DNA from: Corythucha ciliata
Lineage: Eukaryota; Arthropoda; Insecta; Hemiptera; Tingidae
Direction of reading: 5' to 3'
DNA length: 64,000 nucleotides
Assembly (NCBI GenBank): GCA_038030265.1
Contig: CM075943.1
Span: forward strand, 18,724,001 to 18,788,000
Under the pieces are notes generated by a model that saw only the letters and a program-made list of their open reading frames with translations, was not told the origin of the DNA and did no database searches. Numbering within the stretch: the first letter of the stretch is position 1; each line of letters opens with the position of its first letter. The translations under genes and the position numbers were made by a program. This document shows positions 1 to 10,320 of this stretch, one piece after another.

Positions 1-290
1 AATTGGTTTTTAGTCAGCAGCGAAATCCGAGAAATTGTTTTCTTAGGGAGCCAGACCCTTGAAAATGGATTTTTATCGGCGAGTTGGCCCCGCGAAATTG
101 GGTTCGTAGTAAGCCAGAGCCATGAAAATAGTGTTCGTGTGAAAAACTTCCTAGGACGTTAGCTTTTTAACAACCAGGCCCTCGAAAATGAATTTCAGGC
201 GAGCGACATTGTCGTTTTCTCTTCGTTCTGTCTCAGCAAAGAAATAAATACAAATATGCGTCTAATTCGCCGGGGCCTCGACCAGTTGAA
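1..290 (-). repeat. Degenerate ~29-bp array, family B (reverse orientation)
   Basis: Imperfect units read as a gene-free series of 'gcgaaattgg ... gagccagaccc ... gaaaat' words, which is the reverse complement of the family B unit seen at 4440-4795 (unit contains ccaatttcgtgttttggctc). No gene is seen here. Confidence 0.5.
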
Positions 291-765
291 TTTCACCAGA
301 ACAAACAAACATAATGCATATAAATAGATGAAACCGTAGTTAAGGTCAGCCTCCTGCTCTTCATCTAGACTACAGCATTACCACCCCTCCCCACACCCTC
401 TCTTCTAGCCCAGAATCATTCTATTTCTTCTCGCATTTCCATTGTAATCGAATGACACGGGCTGTAACGAAGGCCGAAAATACCAACCGGCGCGCGATCG
501 AGAGGAATAAATTACCGGACTTGACCTTTAAAAAAAAAATTAGGTAGCACTAACGCATTGCGTACCTATAGTTGTGTCGGTCTACTCGACAAGGTACCGG
601 ACCGTTGTTGATCGCGTGAGTTTGGTGGGAGGGGAGGCGGTGAAAATGGAAAGTATACAAACCGTGGAGGATAATGCCCTAAATAACTGAAGGAAATTAG
701 GAAATATGAATTTTTAGCTGTTTATCGAGACATAGTGTTCTAAGCTTTCTTTTTTGTTGTTACAG

Positions 766-909
766 GATCTTTTAATTAACGCCAAAAAGTCACCGCTCGA
801 CGTCAAGGTAACCTCCGTCTGTTTTTTCAATTTATTTTTTTATTTCATTTAATTTTACATTTTTCAGAAATTCGTGAACGACCTACTCGAAAGAACGAAG
901 ACTCTTTAA
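766..909 (+). CDS. Two 3'-terminal coding exons of an unidentified gene
   Basis: A consensus acceptor (tttgttgttacag) precedes an exon at 766-807 (14 codons, ending in GTCAAG then gtaacc). A second acceptor (acatttttcag) precedes an exon at 868-909 that ends in TAA. Both are phase 0 and together give a hydrophilic tail of 27 residues beginning DLLINAKKSP and ending LLERTKTL. The rest of the gene would lie left of the window. The product is not recognised. The call rests only on splice signals and open frames, so chance cannot be excluded. Confidence 0.45.
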
Positions 910-1901
910 ATGAGCCAACAAAGAAAATTGAATTGCAGGATCTCCATCGATGAGAGGAAAAACAAATAACTTTGTTCGTGTTTTGTTTTTCAATACTGTC
1001 CGTTCAACTGTATCGACACGTGGACTAGCAGAATCTCAAGTTACTTTTTTTTTTAACGAACAAAAAAAAACCAACCAGTGTCCATCATTCATTTCACTTT
1101 TCTCGACTTTTTTATTGCTCGACGCGGTCATTTGAAATGACGCAAGTGGTCCCCGGCTAGGAACTCACACTCACAAAAAAACCTCATGACACCAGTAATT
1201 TTTTTCGTAAGACTGACAGCAGTATTTAAAAAAAAATGAAGGGTTGCCAAATTTTTGAATAAATTCAGGGTGTAAAATGCTTTGTCTTGTAAGCTTGTTC
1301 AGTTGACAAAAAAAATGGCCTAATAATATAGTAGCGTTTTGCGGCGCAGCTTCGCGCTCTTTTCTTTCTACAACGATTTTTTAAAGATGAAAATCCTGCC
1401 ACTAAAAAACTATTTCCCCGTTGTTTTCTGTTCATTACGGGTGGTGTTTGATTTTTAAAAATGCCTTGGGCTTTAGAAATAATAGTCTAAAAATGTAAAA
1501 TTGTGCTCTCCAAGGCCTCCCCATGATCTCAACTCATATTTGTCAAATTTCTGCATAAAGATGCGTTTGAAGTCCCTCCTTAAAATTAGAAAGACACATC
1601 CTACATAGCTTTAGGTGATACACGCGCATAATTGTAAAAATACTTTTGTTTAGAATGCACTTACTTATATTATAGCACAATTTTTGTATAGAAAAACTGT
1701 ATTGTATCGATAGCGCTTTCGAAAATATTAGTAGCGTTGAACAACTGCCCAAACGTATGCGCCTCGAAAGAGTGAATTTTAAAGTTTTTTTTTTTCAATA
1801 CAATGTAATTATAATCGAGTTATTTCAGTATTTATACTTATTTGGAAATTTGTAAGTAGTTTATAACACTGTTAATTAAATTCTCACTTTTTTCTTTACA
1901 G
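910..1901. other. AT-rich gene-free stretch
   Basis: No conserved coding, inverted repeat or array structure was recognised. If the exons at 766-909 are real, the first part is their 3' UTR. Confidence 0.4.
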
Positions 1902-2041
1902 ATAGAAGTATGAACGGTTTTGTTTTGGAAAAGGGAAAGACTCGACTTTCCAAGAAGAAACGTGGAAATTCTTTTGAATTTGAAAATAAAACTGTGATTT
2001 GCTCTTTTATTGCTAAGAGACGTGTAGGTCCGGTTTACTAA
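1902..2041 (+). CDS. Possible basic terminal exon, unknown protein
   Basis: A polypyrimidine tract and acceptor (cttttttctttacag) end at 1901. The following frame is open from 1902, has an ATG at 1910 and stops at TAA 2039-2041. It would encode 43 residues from the ATG, rich in lysine and arginine (RLSKKKRGN, AKRRVGPVY). It could be an alternative last exon of the gene ending at 909. No family was recognised and no downstream polyadenylation signal was pinned down. Low confidence. Confidence 0.25.
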
Positions 2042-2059
2042 CATCCTGGAGATGTGTTT

Positions 2060-2330
2060 GTTTTATCATTTGTGCAGAACCGATGGCCTTGGGGTTCGTC
2101 GAAGGCTAGAATCTGCGCATTTAATACCTTAGACCCCAATTTCGCAGATTTGCCACTTACAAAAATTAATTTCGCGGGGCTGGCCCTTTCAAAAAAACAA
2201 TTTTAAGGTGTTGACTCCACGGGATGGCTCCTTCAAAAAACCAATTTTGCGATTGCACGCAGATTGAACCGAACAGAAGTGTTATGGTCAGGAAATTTTA
2301 CCGGCCCATCCCATAAAATTACTAGTCCGC
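2060..2330 (-). repeat. Family B ~29-bp repeat remnants
   Basis: Scattered copies of the words 'atttcgc(g/a)gg..tggccctttcaaaaaa' and 'ccttcaaaaaaccaattttgcg' mark a decayed piece of the family B array. No gene. Confidence 0.35.
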
Positions 2331-3690
2331 TCGGTACTGTAACTAATTAAAACAATCAATTCAAACTTAACTACCTCAGATATTACATTACTAGTATGGT
2401 AAATGGGCTTTTATACCTGCGTGGTTTTTATTAGCTTCTGCCTGGACTAAAATATTCGCTGCCCCCCTACGAATGCCCTCACCCTCACCCATCTCATAGA
2501 TCGGCTTGGATTTATCCCATTCACACCGGCTGAAAAGTGGCAAGTTTTTTTTCTTCAAGTTGCACAGGCATAGTTTGCTCGTAACGAAATCCTATAGCTG
2601 CCTCCCCCCCCCACCTATCAACACCCCCCCCCTCACAACCGAAACTGCGAATGCCCAGCCCAGAGGAGCAGGAGCCGCCACTGCTAGCTCGGGAGCTCCA
2701 TGCTTTGAGTTGGCTGTTTCATGTCGAACATTAAGTGGATAACCTCAGGTGACGTTATCATGGTTCCATGGTTGTGTAACCATCGGCCAAAAAGAAATAA
2801 TAACCACTTTTTCCTGGTGTTTAAATCTTAAATAAATTAATATATTTGCTTCCGTTGAGATATTCATCTATTTCACATCTACAGCGACGTTTTTAATAAT
2901 CTGTGTCCCTCGAAGATTATTGAAAACCGGCCATTTCTTTTTTTTTAGTTTGTTTTTTTCCGTACAGTACGGAAAAAATCCTTATTCGCGAACCCAGCGT
3001 GTAAAGTTCGAGTGTACATGCGAAAAACAACTGCAGGAAGTCGAGAGATACACACCAGTGGTGTAAAAACTTTGCCTCACTGAAAAGTAGTGGAGTAATG
3101 GTATATTTCACAAGTGAGGAAAGCGTCACTTTACGCGCGAATTGTGTTTGGTGATCGAGGCGAAGCCGAGTTTGCTAATTACTAACAACGAGCGCGTAAA
3201 GACGCTCCTCACGAGTTGCGAACGCTATTTTTCGCTTGACCGACTAAGTGTGAGGCACTTCACCACGACTCACTCCAAACACGTCACTTCTAACAGTGAC
3301 GGAAAGTACTTTACATCACTCCTAGCAGTGACGTAAAGTAAGCAAATAACACGCTGAGATTAAAGTGTTTCTTTCGTCATGAGGTTGCCATGGTGAAAAT
3401 AGCCACTTTCTCCGAAGGTCAAGCGAAAATATTTTACGTCTCTACAGGGGAAGACGGGGGTGGGACGTAACTAGGCAGCTTGACGTGACTAGGCTTCCGC
3501 TTTATAATTATGTAGCTGAGCGAACGTTATCAATCGCACACGTATGAAAATTGACTCTGTTTTTACTAGGCTTATGTTGAAAGCTGGGCAGCTAGCCCCT
3601 CGAAAAATAGTGTACACAACTCGTGAGGGATTTTATAATTGCCTCGCTCGTTTTTTAAGCTCGCGTGCAAAATTCTACTTCCGTCACTCG
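2331..3690. other. Gene-free; one GTCACTTTACG inverted pair
   Basis: Nothing coding is supported. Around 3120-3345 the motif aagcgtcactttacgcg reappears inverted as agtgacgtaaagtaagc, suggesting an old TIR element of about 225 bp. The region around 2600-2635 contains C-rich runs. Confidence 0.3.
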
Positions 3691-3697
3691 TTGTGTA

Positions 3698-3931
3698 GTA
3701 TTGACATCTTTCATAAATACAGCAGCGCTCTTGCCGAGCTAAGATGAACTAACCATCTGGGGTAACATCTGACGGGTTTCACTTGCTTTGTTTTGTTTAT
3801 TGATGTCGTGAGAATCAGAATAGAAAGAAAATTATTGTAGTAAATCCAATTGAAAATTGAAGGATACCCCAAGAGGTTGTTTCGCTTAGTCGTCTTATGA
3901 GCGCTGGTGTATTTATGAAAGATGTCAATAC
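3698..3931. mobile_element. 234-bp MITE with TA target duplication (mariner-like)
   Basis: The left end gtattgacatctttcata (from 3698) recurs inverted at the right end (to 3931). The ~32-bp arms differ at one position and TA flanks both sides (3696-3697, 3932-3933). There is no coding capacity. A TA duplication is the rule for Tc1/mariner-derived MITEs; assignment to that superfamily is inferred from the duplication only. Confidence 0.75.
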
Positions 3932-3939
3932 TATTACTT

Positions 3940-4435
3940 ACCGTACTGTTTTTTGTTTTTTTTTTTTTCAAAACTTTTTTTTCTTCAAAAATCCTTTACC
4001 GTACTGTTTTGAAAAACAGTACTGCTAAAAAGGCTTAACCGTGCTGTACGGAAAAAGTCAACCTACCTGTCTAACTTCGGGAATGAAAAGGACAACTTTC
4101 CAAGCAAGTCGCGTGAAAAAGATTTGTCGGTTTCTAAAACCTACGGAGGCCGACTCAACTTGCAAACACCAGACAGAGTTGTTTCCTTTGTGAATACACG
4201 TTTAACAACAAAACAGCCGGTCCCTGGAGCCAAAGCATATCTGTCCGGGGCTGAATTTCCCGTTTGCTGAAATTTTAAAGGTTCCACAAGCATTGCTGTT
4301 TTTCGCCAGGCGTAAACTTTATGTTTTGTGGTTCCATTAACGATTTCTGAGGGCTGAAATTTCCAATTTTCGTAATCAAAGATCGTTCAAGAACTAAATT
4401 TCTTGGATTCAGATCTTCGAATAGGAATTTGATGG
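3940..4435. other. Gene-free; short CCGTACTGT palindromes
   Basis: The words ccgtactgttttgaaaaaca and gtacggaaaaa occur several times in both senses near 3943-4060 (also cgtacagtacgg near 2962). No gene was recognised. Confidence 0.3.
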
Positions 4436-4439
4436 TTCC

Positions 4440-4795
4440 GTCTCATTAAATGAACCAATTCCGTGTGGTTGACTCTTTCAAATGGCTTTGTCCAGGGTTT
4501 GACTCAACCACAGGCCAATTTACTGTTTTGTCTCCTTCGTGTTTTAGATCCATCAGAAGCAAAATTCGTGTTTTGGATTCTTCAAAAACCAACTACGTGT
4601 TTTGTTTCTGTCAGAAGTCAATTTCGAGTTTTTGTTCCTTCAAAATCCAATTTCGTATTTTGGCTCCTTCAAAAACAAATTTCGTGTTTTGGATCCTTCC
4701 AAGGCCAATTTCGTTTTTGGCTCCTTCTGAAGCGAATTTTTATTTTGGCTCCTTTAGAAGCCAATTTATTGTATTGGATCCTTCAAAAGACTCGT
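4440..4795 (+). repeat. Family B minisatellite-like array, ~29-bp period
   Basis: About a dozen degenerate units whose core is ccaatttcgtgttttggctc followed by cttcaaaag. Counting between successive aatttcgt words gives 29 bp. Because 29 is not a multiple of three, two overlapping forward frames stay open across the array and translate into a 29-residue periodic pattern; these are artefacts of the repeat, not genes. Confidence 0.75.
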
Positions 4796-5157
4796 GGGGA
4801 GTGCGTGTTCGTGAACGCTTGCCTCCCTCAACACGTCAGTCCGAGTTTAAAAACCATTTATTGGCAACCGACCACCAGTTTAGCGTGTCTGATCTCTGAT
4901 GGCGTAAAACTGCTGCACGAGCAAAGGAAGGTCTCGAAGCTTACGTGGCTTGCATTTCTAGAAATCACGCGTCCAGATACGGTGAGGGATGCCTAAATCA
5001 AATTAAATCTTTTGATCTGGGGCCATCTCAGCGCAGAGCTTTGAAAATGTGCTCAAATCTGGAGCGAGGGGAGGCCTCTATGCGGCCCATCCCTAAATCA
5101 TGTGATATTGTCTCGGTAAGCTGTTTGTTTTGTTTTCTACTGATTTTTAATTATTAA

Positions 5158-5551
5158 GGGGGAGTTGTACATGTGATTCCTCGACCCCCCTCCAATCTTA
5201 CCTCGCCTATTCCGCGTTACGGAAATTACCGCAGTATTTCTGCACCAATCGCGGACTTCAAGGGCTCATTTAAATCTTCAGGAAATTCCGCACAAGCGTA
5301 CAATCTTCCTTTTTCATATTTCACCCCTAAAATAACTGTAAAACGCACACAAACTTTTACCTTGAAAATTCACACTCTTTCGACGACTTATTTAGGAAAG
5401 CAAGATCGTACGCTTGTGCGGAATTTCCTGAAGATTTAAAGGAGCCCTTGAAGTCCACGATTGGTGCAGAAATACGGCGGTAATTCCCGTAACGCGGAGT
5501 AGGCGAGGTATGATTGGAGGGGGGTCGAGGAAACACATGTACAACTTCCCC
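5158..5551. mobile_element. TTAA-flanked long-TIR element, copy 1 (394 bp)
   Basis: The ends gggggagttgtacatgtg and its near-perfect inverse lie between TTAA at 5154-5157 and TTAA at 5552-5555. The inverted arms run about 130-170 bp (left arm includes cgcagtatttctgcaccaat, right arm attggtgcagaaatacggcg). No protein is encoded. A second copy lies at 59397-59780. A 4-bp TTAA duplication is the piggyBac signature, so a piggyBac MITE is possible; copy 2 has a changed right flank. Confidence 0.75.
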
Positions 5552-5739
5552 TTAAGCATTGATTATATCTGTTGTTCACACGTGTCTTATTTAATCCGTG
5601 GTCCTGTTGTGTTTTTGTTGCTATATCGAGATAGCCGCGCGTAGCGAGATAGCGCGGTAGCCGCCGAAACCGCGGTCACGAAAGTTATAATAAAACAAAC
5701 GAATGAGAGAGATCTTTCGTTTTCTTCAATATCTTCATT

Positions 5740-6150
5740 GCCTTCACAAGCCAATTTTCTGCTTCGAAAGCCAATTTCGTTTGCTTGTTCCTTCGAAAGC
5801 CAATTTCGTGTTCTGGCTCCACGACAGGCCAATTTTGTGTTTTGGATCCTTCAACAGCCAATGTCATGCTTTGGATGCTTCAAAAGTCAATTTCATGTTT
5901 TGCCTCTCTAAGAAGCAAATTTTGTGTTTTGGCTCCTTCAAAAGCCAATTTCATGATTTTGTAATCCTTCAAAAACCAATTTTGAAGGAGCCAACCTTCA
6001 AAGGTCAATTTCGTGTTTTGGATCCTTCAAAAGCCCGTTTCGCGTTTTGGCTCCTTCAATGGCCAATTTACTAGTTTTGCTCCTTCGAAAGCAAATTTCG
6101 TATTTTGGCTTCTTCAAAAACCAACTTCGTGTTTTGGTCAGGGCCGTTTT
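5740..6150 (+). repeat. Family B ~29-bp array
   Basis: Fourteen or so units with ccaatttcgtgttttggctc/ggatccttcaaaag cores. The 123-residue open frame through it is the same 29-residue artefact as at 4440-4795. The edge near 6165-6200 runs into an unrelated G/C-rich segment (gggccccgaccctttggggg). Confidence 0.7.
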
Positions 6151-6329
6151 TAGAGGGTAGGCAGGGTAGGCGACCGCCTAGGGGCCCCGACCCTTTGGGG
6201 GCCCCCGGCTTGGAATAAAAATAATTACAAGATAATCGTTCAGGAGTTACACTCGGGCTTAATTTTTACAATGTTGAGGCACTTCTGTTAAACGATTAAA
6301 TTGATGTTCTGAGATGTCCAAGCACAGAA

Positions 6330-7130
6330 AATAATGATTTTTAATGGAGAGAAAATACGGGAAATTGGGGTTTCACAGAGCTAAAATCAGAATAATTTGT
6401 TTTTTTGAAGAATTCAGCCCCACAAAATGGCTTTGAAGACGCCAGATCCAGAAAAAGGTGCCTCGAATGATCCATACTTGCGTATTTGAGCCAGACACCC
6501 GAAATGTTCATTTGAAGTAGCCAAATCCACGAAATTTGGTTGCTAAAGTAGATCAAACCGTGGATGTTAAAGGAAGAGAAATCTGCCTAATTGAGGCTTT
6601 AAAGGGTCAAATCCTGGAAATTTGATTTTTGAAGATCCTCAAATTGCTTTAGAATGAGGGAAACCTCGCGAAATTGTCTTTTGAAAAAGACAGTCACGAA
6701 ATTGGCTTATCGGTTAAGGCAAACCCTCGAAATTGATACTTGAAAGAGCCAAACCAACGGAATTGGTTTGGTTCGATTCAATTGAGAGGAATCCCCAAAA
6801 TTGCTATTTCAAAGAGCTATGATTCCGTTATTTTAGTCATTTATTTCAGGGAACGAACTGCGAGTTCAGCCATTTAAGGGGCAAATCGTCATTTTAGCTA
6901 TTTTTAAGGCGTATAGAGTCTGTTTTGCAATTTATAGGGTGCGAAGCCAAGGCATGAATCGCTCAGTTTTAGCCACTCTTGGCGCACTCTTGCCATTTTC
7001 AGAGCAGGAATCACCTGTACAGGCATTTTAAGGGTGCGAGTCGTCAGTTTGGCTATTTTTAGATCGGCAATCGCCAGTTTCGCTATTTTTAGGTCGTAGT
7101 AAATAGTAAGTTTAGTCTATATTTCTTGAC
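6330..7130 (-). repeat. Family B array in reverse orientation, then a 'gccagttt-agctattttta' variant
   Basis: 6330-6830 holds units of the type aaattgg(g/t)ttt..gagccaaa(t)cc, the reverse complement of family B. From about 6830 to 7130 the repeated words change to 'tcgtcagtttggctattttta', a different degenerate periodicity. No gene. Confidence 0.5.
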
Positions 7131-7289
7131 GGCGACATTGTGAGGTTAGCGTTGTGACAAATATGTGTATGAAAGATGTTGTTTCCACACGTGTTTATTT
7201 TATTTTACAACCAGTACCGGTTTTCTGCCTACTTTGAAGCCATTCTCAGTGGTTCTATCTTAAAGAAGCTTTTGAGTGCAGAGCACTTC

Positions 7290-7660
7290 GTCCGATTATT
7301 TCGGCTCCATCAGGAGCAAATTTTGGTTTTGGTTCCTTCAGAATCCGTGTTGTGGGCAATAGCCTATTTCGTTTTGTGGATTCTTCAAAAGTCAATTTCG
7401 CGTTTTGGCTCTTTCAAGAGTCAATTTCGTGTTTTGCCTCCTTCAAAAGCCAATTTCCTGTTTGATCTCCTTCAAAAGCTAACTTCGTGTTTCGGATCCT
7501 TCAGAAACTGATTTCGTGTTCTGGCTCTTTCAAAAGCCAATTTCATGTTTTGGCTTCTTCAAAAGATAATTTCACATTATGGCTTCTTCGAAAGCGAATT
7601 TGTTTTGTTGAGTTTTGGCTCCTTCAACTCTGCGTCCGTTCCAAATCCACAAAACCCCAA
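7290..7660 (+). repeat. Family B ~29-bp array
   Basis: About twelve units (ccaatttcgtgttttggctc plus cttcaaaag). Open frames here show the same artefactual SFKSQFRV / WLLQK peptide periodicity. Confidence 0.7.
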
Positions 7661-7723
7661 AAAATTTTCTCAAAAGACAAAAGAGACAAGTATGAATGGA
7701 GCACATAAACGTTAACTACAGCG

Positions 7724-8554
7724 TCAACGGTTTTTTTTTTTCGAAATGTTTTTTTCTTTTGACAGGTTTGATTTGGAGGTGAATCCTCGCTCAATCATCA
7801 TCATCATCAATCCTCCCTGAATATTAATTAATACAGTGGTATTAATTTGTTTTATTTTTGACCTTTTTCTGTCGGATTGCTGAACTTTTCTTCCCGACGT
7901 TTCGTCAGGATGATTCCTAACGTCTTCTGGCGGAGACTTTTGAATTTTTGTTTTTATTGCTTTTTTTATTTCAACACATGGTCCGGTAGATAGATAGTTC
8001 CATGAATTATTATTAGAAATAGGTGTAATGTGTAAATTGGTGATGAGAGGTGTACAAATCCTAGAAAGGTTGTCAATGTCTCTTTTGTAGTTCATGGTGT
8101 TGTGTTTTCCAATTTCAACCATTTCAAGGAATTTTCTGCTGTAAGTGTTAATTTCGATGCGTAATATTTTTGGGTTGTTTAAGTCGGGTTTATGTGAAAT
8201 TTTTTTTGCATGTTCTGATAGGGCAGTGGTAATTGTCAAGCTGTCAATTAAAGTTTCATCGTGTTGTTTGAGTCTTTCTCATTGCCCAATATAAGTTGAC
8301 TCGCAGTTGTTACATTTGACTTGATAAACAAGTCCTGATTTTTGGAGTGTGTCTGTTTTGTCTTTAAGATGTGAGAAAAACTGTTTGCTTGAGTTGTATG
8401 GTTTGTGAGCGATCTTCAAATTTTTGAATGGTATGAAAATTTTACGTAGTTGTTTAGTTAAATATCCTATGTATTTCAGTGATGCATATTTAATGGGATT
8501 CTGTGGTTCAATATTCGTGGTGATTAGTGCATTTTTTTTTTTTTTTTTTTTCAA
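7724..8554 (-). pseudogene. Penelope-like retroelement remnant, C-terminal GIY-YIG endonuclease
   Basis: On the minus strand one frame runs from 8554 to 7724 with a single in-frame TGA (8279-8281). Before the stop it contains GLVYQVKCNNCESTYIGQ, matching the LVY...YIG signature of the GIY-YIG nuclease found at the C-terminus of Penelope-like reverse transcriptases. After it come TTALSEHAKK, ILRIEINTYSRKFLEMVEI and NTMNYKRDIDNLS, which resemble the C-terminal tail of that family. The reverse transcriptase itself is absent: upstream of 8554 the sequence is a ~20-base A run (T run on +) joined to unrelated DNA, so the copy is 5'-truncated. The stop shows it is dead. Family level is confident; subfamily is not assigned. 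Confidence 0.75.
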
Positions 8555-8739
8555 CGGAACTTCGAAATGACTCGGATATTTATAATGATCATTTTTTTAA
8601 CTTTTGAACATTGTTGAGCAGGGAAAAGTTTAGGAAGGTAGGGGAAACCACTCCCTTTCCGTCACCGTCTTTGTTTTTACTCTCGGATATTTCCCGTCAT
8701 TGGACGTCCCGTCATTGTTAATTTTATTTTATTAATTTT

Positions 8740-9500
8740 AGCCTGGAATTAGCATTTTTCCCGTGTTCTAGCTGAGAATTAGCTTTTTTCTAGTCAAGAA
8801 CTAGCGATTTTCCCTTCAACAGTCATAAAGTGTCCTCCTGCGCTGGGAAACTGCGAATTGGCGTTTTCTCGATTTGTGCCGAGAATTACCGTTTTTCTCC
8901 ATTTTAGCCTCCAATTAGCTACTAATTATTTTACTTTAGATCATGATGAGACGCAAAATGATTTGAGTTCCCGCTTTTTCTCAATTTTAGCCGATAGATT
9001 ACCCCATGAACAGTTCGTTAGCGTTTTTTTTTCTAAATTTTAGCCATAGAGGGACCACCATATAAACCACGAATTCGTGTCTCAATTTAAGCCCCGTTGC
9101 GTAAGTGGCCTATAGAAACCATGAATTAGCGTTTTCTCAATTTTAGCCGTGAATATTCGCTTCTTCTCTATTTCAGCCATTTTAAATAATCAGCCATTTT
9201 TCACAGTTTTAGCCACAAATTAGCGCTTTTTCTCAAGTTCAGCCAAAATTGCATTTCAAGTTCACAATTTTTGCTACGAATGATTGCTTTTTTTCAAATT
9301 TGGCTGTGAATTCTGCGGTGAATCAGTAGTTTTCGCTCCGTTTTTAGGCTCGAAGTAGTGACTTTTCTTAATTTTAGCCGTGAATTTACGCGCTTTTTCT
9401 CACTGTTAGACGTGCATTCGCCCAAAGAACTACATTTTACTAATTTCTTAAAATTTTAGCCGTAAAAATGGACTCCATAAACCGTGAATTAGCGATTCCT
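8740..9500 (-). repeat. Family A ~29-30-bp array (reverse orientation)
   Basis: Units read 'attttagccgtgaattagcg(a/c)ttttctca', the reverse complement of the family A unit best seen at 10320-11880. At least fifteen recognisable copies. No gene. Confidence 0.65.
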
Positions 9501-9710
9501 CCTTCAAACACCAGGCACGAATTATCCTTCGAACATCACTCCTCCTTCAATCATCAATCCTCCATAGTTCTTCTTTGAAAATCAGCAATAATGAATCTAA
9601 AACACCAACCTTCAATCATCAACCTTAAAAATGAACTCTTCGTCATCAACACCTAATCGTCAAATCTTACCATTGCTCTCAATAATCAGTCTTCCCCATA
9701 CAAATCAGAG
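9500..9710 (+). repeat. Imperfect 'tcaatcatcaatcctcc' repeats
   Basis: Short words ttcaatcatcaa, aatcctcc and aaccttcaatcatcaacc recur. The same pattern reappears at 12050-12260, on the far side of the family A array, so the two patches flank it. Confidence 0.4.
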
Positions 9711-10320
9711 CCCCATACAAAATCTCCAAAAATGAGCGTTTCGCGTAGAGGTTGGGTTTAGCAGATTTTCTGGACTTAGAGCAGCCCGAAAAGGTCCGAG
9801 TACGTCCAGCTGTTTCCTTGGCGTACCGCGGGGTAAGGGTGAGGGGGGGTTCGCCCCGGACCCTCTATCAGACGGGGCCTCCGAAAAACTTGAATACAGA
9901 AAATTACTATTTTTAGATTATCCATGGATACAGGCATGTGAATGGGTCGTACGGTTGGACAACGATTTGGCTCCTTTCTACGAATTTCAGTCTATCCGAC
10001 CTGGAGGATATAACGTTGCAAGTGATATCAGCAGAGAGTGTGCGAGCTGAATATTCGATTGAGCCCCCGAAAGCGCTAGTTTTATATTAGCTATAACCAG
10101 TTATATCAGCTGCTATCTGCTAAAAAGCGATGATTCGTGGTCTCGCGATGCAACTTCAGACTAAAGTTGAAAAAATCGCTGATTCGCGGTGCATGGAGGC
10201 CATTCTACGAATAAATTCTGGAAATCAACGCAAAAGTGTAGTGTTTGGGCCAACCCCGCGGTTGAAGTTTAAAAAACCCGCTATAATATTGACAAAAAAA
10301 ATAGGTAGGTACGTTTTCAG
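9711..10320. other. Gene-free stretch
   Basis: No supported coding or repeat structure. The phrase aaaaatgagcgtttcgcg near 9729 recurs near 21628, so part of it is dispersed repeat. Confidence 0.3.

Noticed and set aside
4450..4996. Overlapping open frames of 149 and 177 codons
   Set aside because: They follow the 29-bp repeat in two frames at once with the same peptide words; non-coding periodicity explains both.
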